Positions 37,554-47,334 of a DNA stretch of 64,000 bases are shown piece by piece. The stretch comes from an uncultured Sulfitobacter sp. (lineage in GTDB: Bacteria > Pseudomonadota > Alphaproteobacteria > Rhodobacterales > Rhodobacteraceae): positions 496,001 through 560,000 of the forward strand of contig NZ_CANMFS010000002.1 in assembly GCF_947497275.1 (NCBI RefSeq), given 5' to 3'. Numbering within the stretch: position 1 is the first letter of the stretch; the number at the start of each line of letters is the position of its first letter. The notes beneath the pieces are model-generated. The model saw nothing but the letters and a program-made list of their open reading frames with translations, was not told the origin of the DNA and made no database searches. A program made the position numbers and the translations under genes.

Positions 37554-39649
37554 GGCGTCTCCTCCGTGCCGACGAACAGAACGACGGATTCGCCCGAAAC
37601 TCTCTGCCTGTAGCGGCTTGAGACCAATTCGGAGGACGCTTGCGGTGCGGCGGTGTCCAGCGCGCGCTCCCAGCGCAGGTCTGTCCCCGGATCGGGGAGC
37701 AGGACACGCCGGTCCGCTTCTCCGCCGTTCACCACGATCAGGGCCGTATCCGTGGCGGACAGCGGCGTTTGCGCGACGCCGCGCAGATGCAGACAAAACC
37801 GGTCGAGTGAAGGATCACGCCAGTTCAGGGCGCATCCGTCCAGATTTGACCACACAACATCCGGCAACCCGTCCTCGCGCAGACTTGCGTGCAGGAACTG
37901 TCCCTGCCGCAAGACAGGATGCGCGCGGCGCAGACCGATCAGCCGCCGCGCAAAAGACAGGAAATCGGCGTCGGCCCCGGCCCAGTCGATCCAGCTTGTC
38001 TCGTTGTCCTGACAATAGGTGTTGTTGTTGCCCCTTTGCGAACGGCCCAGTTCGTCGCCTGCCAATATCATCGGCGTGCCCTGTGACAGAAATACCGTGG
38101 CCAGCAGGTTGCGCGCGCGCTGTGCGCGGCGCGACAGGATCTCTGGATCGCGCGTATCGCCTTCGACACCGCAGTTGTCGGACAGGTTGTTGCCGTGGCC
38201 ATCGGCATTGCTTTCGCCATTGGCTTCGTTGTGTTTCTCGCGGTAGCGCGTCACATCGGCAAGCGTGAAGCCGTCATGCGCGGCAATGAAGTTGACTGAG
38301 CTGAACGGTTTGCGCCCCGAATGATCGAAGACGGCGGCGGTGCCGAGCAGGTTGCCGGCCAATTCCTGCGCCGCATGGGGCTCTGCGCGCCAGAACTTGC
38401 GCGTGGTGTCGCGAAAGCGGTCGTTCCACTCGGCCCAATCGCCGGGAAAGCCGCCCAGCTGATAGCCGCCCGGACCGATATCCCACGGCTCCGCTATCAG
38501 CTTGCACCGGCTGAGCACCGGATCCTGCCGGATCGCGTCGAAGAAGCCGCCGCGCAGATCAAACCCATGCGCCTCGCGCCCCAGCGTGGTGGCCAGATCG
38601 AAACGGAAGCCGTCTATCCCCATGACTGTGGCCCAATAGCGCAGGGAATCCAGCACCATGCGCAGCACGAAAGGATGGTTCACCGCCACGGTATTGCCGC
38701 ACCCGGTGTCGTTTACGTAATAGCGCGCGTTGCCGGCCTGCAGGTTATAGTAGGCGGCATTGTCCAGACCCCGAAAACAAAGTGTCGGTCCACGCTGGTC
38801 ACCTTCGGCGGTATGGTTGTAGACGACATCGAGGATAACTTCGATGCCCGCCGCATGCAGCCGGTCGACCGCCTGCCGAAACCCGTCCGCGCCGTTTGGC
38901 CCGAAATAGCGCGGCTCCAGCGCGAAAAAGCCAAGGCTGTTGTACCCCCAGTAATTCGTCAGACCCCGCTCGGTCAGGAATCCGTCGTCTAAAAACGCAT
39001 GCACCGGAAGCAGCTCCAGCGTTGTCACGCCGAGGTCCGTCAGGTGCGCGATAACGGCGTCGCAGCCAAGTGCTTCGTAGGTGCCGCGCAAGTGTTCGGG
39101 CACATCGGGCAGCAGTTGGGTCAGGCCCTTGACATGGGCCTCGTAGATCACCGTTTCGGACCAGTCCCTGCGCGGGGCGGGGGTGCCGCTCCATGATGCT
39201 TCCGGTTCGGGCACAATGGATTTGGGAACGAATGGCGCGCTGTCGGTCTGGCTGGGCGCAGCGTCGCGCTCGGACACCGCAGGATCATAGCCCAGCGTTT
39301 CCTTCGCATTTCTCCATTCGCCGTGAAACGCGCGGGCGTAAGGGTCAGCCAGCAGCTTCATCGGGTTGAACCGATGGCCCCGGTGCGGCTCGTAGGGACC
39401 ATGCGCCCGATACCCGTAGAGCGTACCGGGCTTCAGCCCCGGCACACATCCATGCCATACTGCACCCGTCCGGTCCGGCAGGGCAATCCGCGCCGTCTCG
39501 CGCAGGCCGTCTGCGCTGAACAGGCACAGATCGATGCGTGTCGCATTCTCGGAGAAGACGGCGAAATTTACACCGTCTCCGTCATAGACCGCTCCGAGGC
39601 GGGTATGATCGCCTGGAACAATGCTCACAATTGGCGCGGTTTCCTGCAT
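37550..39649 (-). CDS. glgX: Glycogen debranching enzyme
   Basis: The 699-residue product belongs to GH13 isoamylase-type debranching enzymes. It has an N-terminal CBM48 domain (VNFAVFSENATRIDLCLF), the barrel motifs VVYNHTAEGDQRGPTLCFRG, MGIDGFRFDLATTLGRE (nucleophile Asp) and LIAEPWDIGPGGYQLG (acid/base Glu), and LLATVFLSQGTPMILAGDELGRSQ. It removes branch stubs left by phosphorylase. Length matches GlgX. It starts six bases after the glgA stop and its stop overlaps the malQ start. Regulation is that of the operon. Confidence 0.96.
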
Positions 39650-39655
39650 CTTCGG

Positions 39656-41101
39656 TCAAGTCCTCGCCAATGTGCGATAAATCCGTGCCATACGCGCGGC
39701 CGATGAATCCCAGCCCACGGGATGTTTCATCGCGTTACGCTGGACTTTTTGCCACGCCTGCCGGTCGGCATAAAGTGCCATGGCCCGGTCAAGCGCGTCG
39801 CCCAGTCTCAGCGCCGTGGTGGGTGCAAACTGAAATCCCGTCGCACAGCCTGCAGCGAGAGCGGCCTCGTTCGCGTCGATCACCGTGTCAGCCAGCCCGC
39901 CTGTCACCGACACAATCGGCAGCGTCCCGTAGCGCATCGCGCAAAGCTGGGTCAGGCCGCAGGGTTCGAACCGCGACGGGACCAGCGTTGCATCGGCCCC
40001 CGCCTGCATCAGATGCGCGAGGTCTTCGTTGAACCCGATCTCTACGCCGACGCGGCCTGGATACCGTCCGGCAAGCTCCCTAAACCCGTGCTCTAGCTCC
40101 GGCGCGCCGGATCCCAGCAGGACAAACCGCGCGCCCTTGTCGAGAATGGCAGGCAATGCCTGCAGTGCCAGATCCAGACCCTTTTGTTCCGACAGGCGGC
40201 TGATGACGGAAAAGAGCGGCGGAGACGTATCCGCACCCAGTCCGAAATGCTCCTGAAGAGCGTGTTTGTTCGCAACCTTTCTGGCCAGGGTACGGCTGGT
40301 ATAGGTCTGCACCAGCGCCGGGTCCGAGGCGGGATCCCACGCTGTCGTGTCGATGCCATTGAGTATGCCCGACAGATCGGCCTTGCGCGCGACCAGAACT
40401 CCTTCGAGTCCCATGCCGAACTCCGGCGTCATCAGCTCGCGCGCGTAGGTCGGGCTGACGGTCGTGATCTGGTCGGCCTGCATCAGCCCGCCCTTGAGAA
40501 AGCTGATCTGGCCGAAGTATTCGAAACCGTCTTGCGTGAACCCCGCAGGATCGAGGCCAAGGACCCCCATGGTCGTTGCGGGAAAATTTCCCTGAAACGC
40601 GATGTTGTGAATGGTCAGGACACAGGGCGGTGCGGCCTCGTCGGCCTGCCCCAGATAGACCGGTGTGAGCCCGGCCTGCCAATCGTGCGCGTGGACCACA
40701 TCGGGTTGCCATCCCGCGACGCCCTTGCGTCCGATATCGGCCCCAAGCCGGCTCAGCAGACCAAAGCGCAAATGGTTGTCGGCCCAGTCCACGCCGGCTT
40801 CGTTCAGATAGATTTGCCCCGGCCGGTCATAGAGGTGCGGCGCGTCGATCAAAAGCAGGTCAATGCCGGCCGCTCGCTTTGCCAGAACGCGCACCGGTCC
40901 GCCGAATTGCGATCCCGCATCGAGAACAACCGCTGCGTCCCGCCCCAGATGCGCGATCTGCCGGTAGAGCGGCAAAACCACGCGACATTCAACGCCCAAC
41001 CCGCCCAGCACGGGTCCGAGTGCGCCGACCACATCGGCCAGACCGCCCGTCTTGACGAAAGGTGCACATTCCGAGGCGACGAAGAGCAGTTTAAGAGTCA
41101 T
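39656..41101 (-). CDS. glgA: Glycogen synthase
   Basis: The 481-residue product is a GT5 glycogen synthase that adds glucose from ADP-glucose to the growing chain. It starts [27 protein letters not shown], with the K-T-G-G-L ADP-glucose motif, then [12 protein letters not shown], and the C-terminal [21 protein letters not shown] 41101 overlaps the glgC stop in ATGA; a start at 41140 would add 13 residues with no family support. Second gene of the operon. Confidence 0.96.
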   Translation of the reverse strand: MTLKLLFVASECAPFVKTGGLADVVGALGPVLGGLGVECRVVLPLYRQIAHLGRDAAVVLDAGSQFGGPVRVLAKRAAGIDLLLIDAPHLYDRPGQIYLNEAGVDWADNHLRFGLLSRLGADIGRKGVAGWQPDVVHAHDWQAGLTPVYLGQADEAAPPCVLTIHNIAFQGNFPATTMGVLGLDPAGFTQDGFEYFGQISFLKGGLMQADQITTVSPTYARELMTPEFGMGLEGVLVARKADLSGILNGIDTTAWDPASDPALVQTYTSRTLARKVANKHALQEHFGLGADTSPPLFSVISRLSEQKGLDLALQALPAILDKGARFVLLGSGAPELEHGFRELAGRYPGRVGVEIGFNEDLAHLMQAGADATLVPSRFEPCGLTQLCAMRYGTLPIVSVTGGLADTVIDANEAALAAGCATGFQFAPTTALRLGDALDRAMALYADRQAWQKVQRNAMKHPVGWDSSAARMARIYRTLART

Positions 41102-42357
41102 TTGGCCAACTTGTCGATCATGCCTTGGGTGATCAGACATATCCCGTTTTCCGAGCGCCGAAAGCGGTCGGCGTCGTCCTTTTCGTTTTCACCCACTACA
41201 AGCCCCTCGGGGATTTCGACGGAGCGGTCAATGATGACATTCCGCAACCGCGCCCCGCGACCGATCTGGACGTTCGGCAGAGCAACGACGCCGTTCAGCT
41301 CCGCATAGGAGTTGACCCGTGCGCCGCTGTGCAGCAGGCATCTGTTCAACTGCGCCCCGGAAATGATGCAGCCCCCCGCGATCATGGAGGACACCGCCAT
41401 CCCGCGGCGATCCTCTTCATCGTGTACGAATTTCGCAGGTGCGGTCAGTTCGGAATAGGTCCAGATCGGCCAGCTTTGATCATAGAGATCCAGTTCGGGC
41501 TCGAAATCGGTCAGGTCGATGTTTGCCTGCCAGAAGGCATCAAGCGTTCCCACGTCACGCCAGTACGCCTTTTGCTCGTGCGAATTTGTGACGCACGACC
41601 GGCTGAAGGGATGCGCAAACGCATTGCCCTGCGCGACCAGCGCCGGAATGATGTCTTTGCCGAAATCATGCTCGGACGTCTCCGACGCGGCGTCTTCGCG
41701 CAGGATACTGATCAGGAAATCGGTCCGGAAAACGTAGATGCCCATACTCGCCAGGGACTGGCTTTCGTCGCCCGGCATTGCTGCAGGGTCTTCAGGCTTT
41801 TCCGCGAACTCCAGGATGCGGTCCTGCTCATCGACGGCCATCACACCAAAGGCACTTGCCTCGTCACGGGGGACCTCGATACAGCCGATAGTGACGTCCG
41901 CACCGGTTTCAACGTGTTGCTTGAGCAGCAGCGAATAATCCTGCTTGTAGATGTGATCGCCCGCCAGAATGAGGATATATTTCGGCGCGTAGCCTTCGAT
42001 TATGTCGATGTTCTGGGTGACGGCGTCGGCCGTACCGAGATACCAGTTTCGCTCGTTCACTCGTTGGGAGGCAGGCAGGATGTCCAGCGACTCGTTGCGC
42101 TCTGCCCGGAAAAAACTCCAGCCGCGCTGAAGATGACGGATCAAGCTGTGCGCCTTGTACTGTGTCGCCACCCCGATGCGGCGGACACCGGAGTTGACCG
42201 CGTTCGACAGCGCAAAATCGATGATCCGGGTCTTGCCACCGAAATACACCGCAGGCTTTGCCCTGATGTCAGTCAGCTCCTTGAGGCGACTGCCCCTCCC
42301 CCCCGCCAGGACAAAAGCCATTGTCTCGCGTGCAAGTTTATGTGTCGAAACGGTCAT
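41098..42357 (-). CDS. glgC: Glucose-1-phosphate adenylyltransferase (ADP-glucose pyrophosphorylase)
   Basis: The 419-residue product makes ADP-glucose from glucose-1-phosphate and ATP, the committed step of glycogen synthesis. It has [26 protein letters not shown] (nucleotidyl transfer loop), [14 protein letters not shown], and C-terminal left-handed beta-helix repeats ([21 protein letters not shown]). Bacterial enzymes of this group are controlled by fructose-6-phosphate and related activators, which fits the neighbouring fructose pathway. GGGGGAAT lies before its ATG. It heads the minus-strand operon that begins at the symmetric promoter region 42358-42526. Confidence 0.97.
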   Translation of the reverse strand: MTVSTHKLARETMAFVLAGGRGSRLKELTDIRAKPAVYFGGKTRIIDFALSNAVNSGVRRIGVATQYKAHSLIRHLQRGWSFFRAERNESLDILPASQRVNERNWYLGTADAVTQNIDIIEGYAPKYILILAGDHIYKQDYSLLLKQHVETGADVTIGCIEVPRDEASAFGVMAVDEQDRILEFAEKPEDPAAMPGDESQSLASMGIYVFRTDFLISILREDAASETSEHDFGKDIIPALVAQGNAFAHPFSRSCVTNSHEQKAYWRDVGTLDAFWQANIDLTDFEPELDLYDQSWPIWTYSELTAPAKFVHDEEDRRGMAVSSMIAGGCIISGAQLNRCLLHSGARVNSYAELNGVVALPNVQIGRGARLRNVIIDRSVEIPEGLVVGENEKDDADRFRRSENGICLITQGMIDKLAK

Positions 42358-42450
42358 TGGTCATTCCCCCGCGGTAGCAGTGTCCCAGCGTCGAATCGCG
42401 ATCCGGGCCCCTCAAATCTGACCCCCCTAGTGCCAAATCTCCCGGCATCG

Positions 42451-42485
42451 GTCAATAATTAAATCACTCTTATTTATTTATTGAC
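42451..42485. promoter_or_regulatory. Symmetric divergent promoter between glgC and ROK gene
   Basis: GTCAATAA (42451-42458) and TTATTGAC (42478-42485) are perfect 8-base inverted arms around 19 AT-rich bases. Each arm carries TTGAC facing outward, so a -35 element exists on both strands (TTGACA at 42481 on plus; TTGACC on minus at 42456). The centre is AT-rich like ROK-family operators (NagC, XylR). It may serve both the glycogen operon and the sugar locus. Confidence 0.6.
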
Positions 42486-42526
42486 ATGGCACCGCTTTCT
42501 GGGTCAGTTTCCCCACAGGTCGCAAT

Positions 42527-43774
42527 ATGGATTCCGAAAGAGTGATGGAACAGGTTCTGAAATTCGAAGGAGAACGGCACGGTCCTGACACCGCGCACCG
42601 GGGGTCGAACCAAAGCGGCATGCGCGGTTACAACGAGCGGCTGGTCCTGAGCCTGATCCGCAGGTCCGGTGCCATGGCCAAGGCCGAGATCGCCCGTAGC
42701 ACAAGCCTTTCCGCGCAAACTGTCTCTGTCATCATGCGCGCGCTGGAAAAGGACGGGCTGCTGGTCCGCGGAGAACCTGTGCGCGGAAGGATCGGACAGC
42801 CGTCAATCCCGATGGATCTTGCCAGGGACGGTGCTTTTTTCTTCGGGCTGAAGGTAGGTCGGCGCAGTCTCGATCTGGTGCTGACCGATTTTCTGGGTGA
42901 AGTGCAGCATCGTGTGCGCACCAATCACCCCTATCCGACGCCTGACGCGACCCTGCAATTCGTGCGGGACGCGATCGAACAGATGCTTGCCAAACTGCCA
43001 GCCGAGCACATATCCCGGGTGGCTGGACTGGGCATCGCGTTGCCCTTTCAGCTTTGGGATTGGGCCGAAACGCTGGGGCACAGTGCCGAGGAGATGCGCG
43101 GGTGGAAAGACCGCGACATCGCCGCCGAAATCGGGGCTGAGCAGGACTTTCCGGTCTTTGTCTGCAACGATGCATCGACAGCGTGCGGGGCCGAGCTTGT
43201 CTTTGGCGACCAGGACAAACCACGCGACTTCCTGTATTTCTTCGTCGGTTTTTTCATTGGGGGCGGTCTGGTCCTCGACAACACGCTTCACACCGGGCGC
43301 ACCGGCAATGCCGCCGCCCTGGGATCCATGATCGTGCCGACCGCAGATGGCCGCCTGCACCAGCTGGTCGATGGCGCCTCGCTTGCCAATCTGGAACGGG
43401 ACGTGATCGCGAACGGCGACAGGAACGCGATGATCTGGGACACACCTGTAAAATGGAACATCCCCGATGCACCGCTGAATGCCTGGCTGGACAACGCATC
43501 GTTCGGGATCGCGCAGGCAATCCTGTCTACCGTCTGTCTCATCGACGTGGCGCATGTGCTGATCGACGGCTGGATGCCCGCGCAGATGCGGGCAGAGCTT
43601 GCCCGGCGGGTTCGGACACATGTGGCTGACATACCTATCGCGGGCGTCCGGAAACCGGAAATTCTCGAAGGGTCGATCGGGCCGGACGCGCGGGTGCTCG
43701 GCGCGGCCAGCCTGCCATTGTCCGAACGCTTTCTCGTGGAGAAGAATATGTATCAGAAAGGCCCAGCCAAATGA
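42527..43774 (+). CDS. ROK family transcriptional regulator
   Basis: The 415-residue product has an N-terminal winged helix (about 35-90: RLVLSLIRRSG, KAEIARSTSLSAQTVSVIMRAL, GRIGQPSIPMDL) and a ROK sugar-kinase-like domain (100-400) with FFGLKVG and LGIALPFQL. The usual ROK zinc-finger motif (C-x-C-x2-G-C) is not visible and the phosphate-binding motif is degenerate (YFFVGFFIGGGLVL), so it is probably a sensor and not a kinase. It should bind a sugar or sugar phosphate in the cytosol and regulate transcription. It overlaps the fructokinase start by four bases and faces the glycogen operon. A later ATG at 42545 is possible. Confidence 0.9.
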   Translation: MDSERVMEQVLKFEGERHGPDTAHRGSNQSGMRGYNERLVLSLIRRSGAMAKAEIARSTSLSAQTVSVIMRALEKDGLLVRGEPVRGRIGQPSIPMDLARDGAFFFGLKVGRRSLDLVLTDFLGEVQHRVRTNHPYPTPDATLQFVRDAIEQMLAKLPAEHISRVAGLGIALPFQLWDWAETLGHSAEEMRGWKDRDIAAEIGAEQDFPVFVCNDASTACGAELVFGDQDKPRDFLYFFVGFFIGGGLVLDNTLHTGRTGNAAALGSMIVPTADGRLHQLVDGASLANLERDVIANGDRNAMIWDTPVKWNIPDAPLNAWLDNASFGIAQAILSTVCLIDVAHVLIDGWMPAQMRAELARRVRTHVADIPIAGVRKPEILEGSIGPDARVLGAASLPLSERFLVEKNMYQKGPAK

Positions 43775-44697
43775 TCCTGTGTTGCGGAGAAGCGCTCATC
43801 GACATGATACCGACGCCAACCACGGCCGGTCGCGACGGGTTCGTGCCGCATGCGGGCGGCGCGGTGTTCAACACCTCTATCGCGCTGGGTCGGCTGGGCG
43901 TACAGACCGGAATGCTGACGGGTCTGTCGACCGATATGTTCGGGCAGCAACTGTCCGACGCCCTAAGGGCAAGCCACGTCGACACCTCGCATGTGATCCC
44001 CTCGGATCGTCCTACAACGCTGGCGTTCGTGCATCTTCAGGACGGTCACGCCACCTACTCGTTCTTTGACGAGAATTCGGCGGGCCGGATGCTGGCCATC
44101 GAAGATCTGCCCGCCCTATCGAGCGAAGTTTCGTCGCTATATTTCGGCGGTATCAGCCTTGCGTGCGAACCGGGTGCCAATACCTACGCCACCCTTCTCA
44201 GGCGCGAAGGGGCAGACCGCGCAGTGATGTTGGATCCCAACATTCGTCCGCAGTTCATTCAGGACATCGACAAATACCGCCACCGTCTGGACCGGATGAT
44301 GGCGATGGCCGACATCGTGAAGGTATCGGACGAAGATCTGAACTGGATAGTGCCCGCCCCACTTTCGTTGAAGGAAAAGGTCGAGACCGTTCTCGATGCA
44401 GGGCCGAGCGTCGTGATCCTGACCCGTGGCAGCGAAGGCGCGACCGGGTTTCTTGCGGACGGATCCGAGGTAACGGTGGTCGCGTCGCGGGTCGAAATCG
44501 CCGATACGGTCGGTGCAGGCGACACTTTCAATGCGGGCGTTCTTGCCAAGCTCTACGAACTGGGCGCACTGCAGAAAACCAAACTGAGGTCCCTTGCCGT
44601 CGATGCCTTGGAACAGGCCCTTGTCCACGGCGCGCGTGTCGCCGCAGTGACCGTGTCGCGCGCTGGTGCCAACCCGCCATGGGCAGATGAGCTGTGA
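43771..44697 (+). CDS. PfkB-family carbohydrate kinase, probable fructokinase
   Basis: The 308-residue product starts MILCCGEALIDMIPTPT, has GGAVFNTSIALGRLG, the glycine-rich second PfkB signature DTVGAGDTFNAGVLAKL near residues 246-262 with the catalytic Asp, and VMLDPNIRPQF. Fructokinases of this family phosphorylate fructose to fructose-6-phosphate in the cytosol. The context supports fructose as substrate, since SmoS and MtlK of the nearby operon both make it. Its start overlaps the ROK gene stop by four bases. Ribokinase or another sugar kinase specificity cannot be excluded. Confidence 0.88.
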   Translation: MILCCGEALIDMIPTPTTAGRDGFVPHAGGAVFNTSIALGRLGVQTGMLTGLSTDMFGQQLSDALRASHVDTSHVIPSDRPTTLAFVHLQDGHATYSFFDENSAGRMLAIEDLPALSSEVSSLYFGGISLACEPGANTYATLLRREGADRAVMLDPNIRPQFIQDIDKYRHRLDRMMAMADIVKVSDEDLNWIVPAPLSLKEKVETVLDAGPSVVILTRGSEGATGFLADGSEVTVVASRVEIADTVGAGDTFNAGVLAKLYELGALQKTKLRSLAVDALEQALVHGARVAAVTVSRAGANPPWADEL

Positions 44698-44719
44698 CAG
44701 TTCCTGACTGAACATTTTT

Positions 44720-44748
44720 TTGAAACCGATGTTAGCGCTACCTAAACC
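44720..44748 (+). promoter_or_regulatory. gap promoter with operator in its spacer
   Basis: TTGAAA (44720-44725) and TAAACC (44743-44748) are 17 bases apart, and the spacer holds GTTAGCGCTACC (44731-44742), one base off the perfect dyad GTTAGCGCTAAC that suits LacI-family repressors. A repressor bound there would block the promoter. Confidence 0.6.
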
Positions 44749-44786
44749 GCTGCTACGGAAACCAACCAGAAATGGAGTGACAAACG

Positions 44787-45818
44787 ATGACAACGAAAAT
44801 CGCAATCAATGGATTTGGCCGTATCGGTCGCTGCGTCTTGCGCGCTCTCATCGATCAGAAGGACACTGATATCGAGCTTGTCGCGATCAATGATCTGGCC
44901 CCCGCCGAAACCATCGCGCATCTGCTGAAATACGATTCCGTGCATGGCCGCCTGAACGAAACAGTCGAGATTGACGGTGGCACGCTGATTGTCGGCAACC
45001 AGCGGATCCAATTGACGGCACTGCGCGACCCCGTGGATCTGCCCTGGCGGGATGTCGACGTGGCCTACGAATGTACGGGCTTGTTCACAGCCCGCGATCA
45101 GGCCAAGCGCCATCTCAGCAACGGGTCCAAGCGTGTGCTGATCTCGGCCCCCGGCAAGGACGCGGACCGGACGGTCGTTTACGGCGTGAATGACGCGGAT
45201 CTCGGCACCGACGACATTATCGTTTCCAATGCATCGTGCACGACCAACTGTCTTGCCCCCGTTGCGATGGTTCTGGACCGCGCGTTCGGTATCAAGACGG
45301 GCTACATGACGACGATCCACGCCTTTACCGGCGACCAGCCGAGCCACGACACCAATCACAAGGACCTCTATCGCGCCCGTGCCGCTTCGGTGTCGATGGT
45401 GCCGACTTCGACCGGTGCCGCGAAAGCGATTTCGCTCGTGCTGCCACAGCTTGCCGGAAAGCTCGAAGGGTCCGCAGTGCGTGTGCCCACGCCCAACGTT
45501 TCCATGATTGATCTTTGCTTCATGCCCGAACGCCCTGTCACAGCCGATGACGTCAACACAGCCATCGCCGAAGCCGCACGGGGCGACCTTGCGGGCATTC
45601 TGTCGTTCGAAACCGATCCGCTGGTATCAATCGACTTCAACCACGACACCCACTCATCGTGCTTTGCCGCAGCGCAAACAAAAGTCACCGACGGCGGAAT
45701 GGTCCGGGTGGTAAGCTGGTATGACAACGAATGGGGGTTCTCCAACCGGATGATCGACACCGGCCGGCGCATGGGGGCATTGCTCGCGGCTCCCGCCCGA
45801 CTTAATCTCGCAAGCTGA
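44787..45818 (+). CDS. gap: Glyceraldehyde-3-phosphate dehydrogenase
   Basis: The 343-residue product has INGFGRIGR (NAD binding), the catalytic SNASCTTNCLAP with Cys near residue 154, and W-Y-D-N-E-W-G-F-S at the C-terminus. It converts glyceraldehyde-3-phosphate to 1,3-bisphosphoglycerate in the cytosol. Rhodobacterales often carry more than one gap gene, and this copy, separated from other glycolytic genes and placed in a sugar catabolism locus, may be the sugar-induced one (inference). It has its own promoter and a clear terminator downstream. Confidence 0.95.
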   Translation: MTTKIAINGFGRIGRCVLRALIDQKDTDIELVAINDLAPAETIAHLLKYDSVHGRLNETVEIDGGTLIVGNQRIQLTALRDPVDLPWRDVDVAYECTGLFTARDQAKRHLSNGSKRVLISAPGKDADRTVVYGVNDADLGTDDIIVSNASCTTNCLAPVAMVLDRAFGIKTGYMTTIHAFTGDQPSHDTNHKDLYRARAASVSMVPTSTGAAKAISLVLPQLAGKLEGSAVRVPTPNVSMIDLCFMPERPVTADDVNTAIAEAARGDLAGILSFETDPLVSIDFNHDTHSSCFAAAQTKVTDGGMVRVVSWYDNEWGFSNRMIDTGRRMGALLAAPARLNLAS

Positions 45819-45922
45819 AACGCGACTTTGCGGTAAGAGTAGTGGACATCATTGCGTCCGACGCTTCTGCCGGTTAGGCCGCGGATCCACACGGTCCGAT
45901 CTGACGGACAGGACCCATGACC

Positions 45923-45970
45923 AGGCGGCGTTGCGCGCAGCATCAGATCTGCGCGCCTGCCGCCTTTTTC
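45923..45970 (+). terminator. Rho-independent terminator of gap
   Basis: AGGCGGC and GCCGCCT form the outer stem and GCGCGCAG with CTGCGCGC the inner stem around CATCAGAT, followed by TTTTTCTTTT. The stem is very GC-rich and the T run directly follows. It lies 105 bases past the gap stop. Confidence 0.9.
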
Positions 45971-46115
45971 TTTTACCGCCGCCGACCAATTCCGCGTACC
46001 GACGAAGTCGGACGCGGTGCTCCGTGCGTGGTGCAATCGCAACCTTTCTTCTGCACAATTTCTTCGCATTGCGTTCAAATCGAAAGCACCCTGCGGTGCC
46101 GGACGAGATCCTCTC

Positions 46116-46165
46116 TTGACGTTTTCCAGACTTACCTCCTATCTTATAAAAATTATCGCGCGTTA
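46116..46165 (+). promoter_or_regulatory. lacI-family gene promoter with overlapping operator
   Basis: TTGACG (46116-46121) and TATCTT (46140-46145) are 18 bases apart. TTATCGCGCGTTA at 46153-46165 lies over the expected transcription start. The same sequence with one change, inverted, occurs upstream of smoE at 47254. This fits autoregulation. Confidence 0.65.
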
Positions 46166-46189
46166 CCTTATGGAAAATCAGGTGTAAAA

Positions 46190-47221
46190 ATGGGTCAGCT
46201 GAAAATTCGCAACATGGAAGAATTCGCGTCGATAAGCGGTATTTCCCGCCCGACGGTCTCAAAGTATTTCAACGATCCGGCAAGCGTGCGCTCTTCTACC
46301 CGCGCGAAAATCGAGGCGGCGTTGGAGAAGCACGACTACCAACCCAACGTCTTTGCGATGAACCAGAACAGGCGGACGACGAAAAACATCGGGGTCGTTG
46401 TGCCAAACCTCGCGGATCCGTTTTTCTCTGAAATCGGGCGACGGGTCGAACTGGCCTGTATCGAAGCGGGATACAGTCCCATTCTGCTCAGCTCTCACGG
46501 CCGGGCGGAGATGGAACGCGACAACCTGAACTCACTCAGATCGCTCAAGCCTGCCGGCGTTTTGCTGGCACCCTTCGGGCGGATGTCCGATTGTGAAGCG
46601 ATACGCGCGTTCGACAGCGATTTCCCCCTCGTTCTGTTCGACGCCAACATCAAGAACGTGGGCCAAGCGTTTGTTGGAACAGACAATTTCCAAAGCGTCG
46701 ATCTCATGGTCGAATATCTGTGCCGCAGCGGGGAAGCGCCCTGTTTCTTCGAAATGAAATCCCCGCCGAACCCGAACGCCAACAAGCGGCGCGAAGCCTA
46801 TATCGAAAGCATGGAGCGGCACGGACACGTGCCGATGATCTTTCAGGGAGAGGGCGAAGGCTGGAAGTTCGAGGAAATCGGCAACACCGAGGGCGGCCGC
46901 CTGCTCGCCGCGAATGCGTTCACGACCCGCACGATCCTGTGCAGCAACGACCGCCTTGCGATCGGGATGCTGTCGGCGGCTTACGGTCTTGGTTTGCGCG
47001 TCGGGCATGGCGTGGATTGCGATCTGCGCATTGCAGGCCATGACGATCACCCGTTCTCGCGGTTCACCTGTCCGCCGCTAACGACAATCGCGCAAGATTA
47101 CGAGGCAATCGCGAATCGGGCGGTAAACGATCTTTTCGGCATGCTCGAGACGAAAGCACCTGCCACAGTCCGGACAGAAACGACATTTGAAGGCCGTCTC
47201 GTTATGCGGGAATCTGCGTAA
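46190..47221 (+). CDS. LacI family transcriptional regulator
   Basis: The 343-residue product has an N-terminal LacI helix-turn-helix (about 6-52: MEEFASISGISRPTVSKYFNDP) with the hinge helix, and a periplasmic-binding-type sensor (from about 62: NIGVVVPNLADPFFSEIGRRVE) that should bind a sugar in the cytosol. The start at ATG 46190 is preferred over a longer frame beginning in the terminator of gap. The operon following it (smoEFGK, smoS, mtlK) is its likely target, supported by a shared operator in both promoters. Loss of binding on sorbitol, mannitol or fructose is likely. Confidence 0.93.
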   Translation: MGQLKIRNMEEFASISGISRPTVSKYFNDPASVRSSTRAKIEAALEKHDYQPNVFAMNQNRRTTKNIGVVVPNLADPFFSEIGRRVELACIEAGYSPILLSSHGRAEMERDNLNSLRSLKPAGVLLAPFGRMSDCEAIRAFDSDFPLVLFDANIKNVGQAFVGTDNFQSVDLMVEYLCRSGEAPCFFEMKSPPNPNANKRREAYIESMERHGHVPMIFQGEGEGWKFEEIGNTEGGRLLAANAFTTRTILCSNDRLAIGMLSAAYGLGLRVGHGVDCDLRIAGHDDHPFSRFTCPPLTTIAQDYEAIANRAVNDLFGMLETKAPATVRTETTFEGRLVMRESA

Positions 47222-47253
47222 ATAGTTGGAATCGCTCAGGTGCATAAATTTCT

Positions 47254-47303
47254 TTACGCGCGATAAATTATAATTGACTTCGCGTCACACATTCTTGTAA
47301 CTT
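47254..47303 (+). promoter_or_regulatory. smo operon promoter and LacI operator
   Basis: TTACGCGCGATAA (47254-47266) is the inverted form of the operator at 46153 with one base different. It lies just upstream of TTGACT (47274-47279) and TAACTT (47298-47303), 18 bases apart. The position upstream of the -35 hexamer is unusual for a simple repressor block, so looping with the second operator is possible. AGGAGGA precedes the smoE ATG. Confidence 0.65.
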
Positions 47304-47334
47304 TATCCTACCATCTAACGAGGAGGATAACGGG

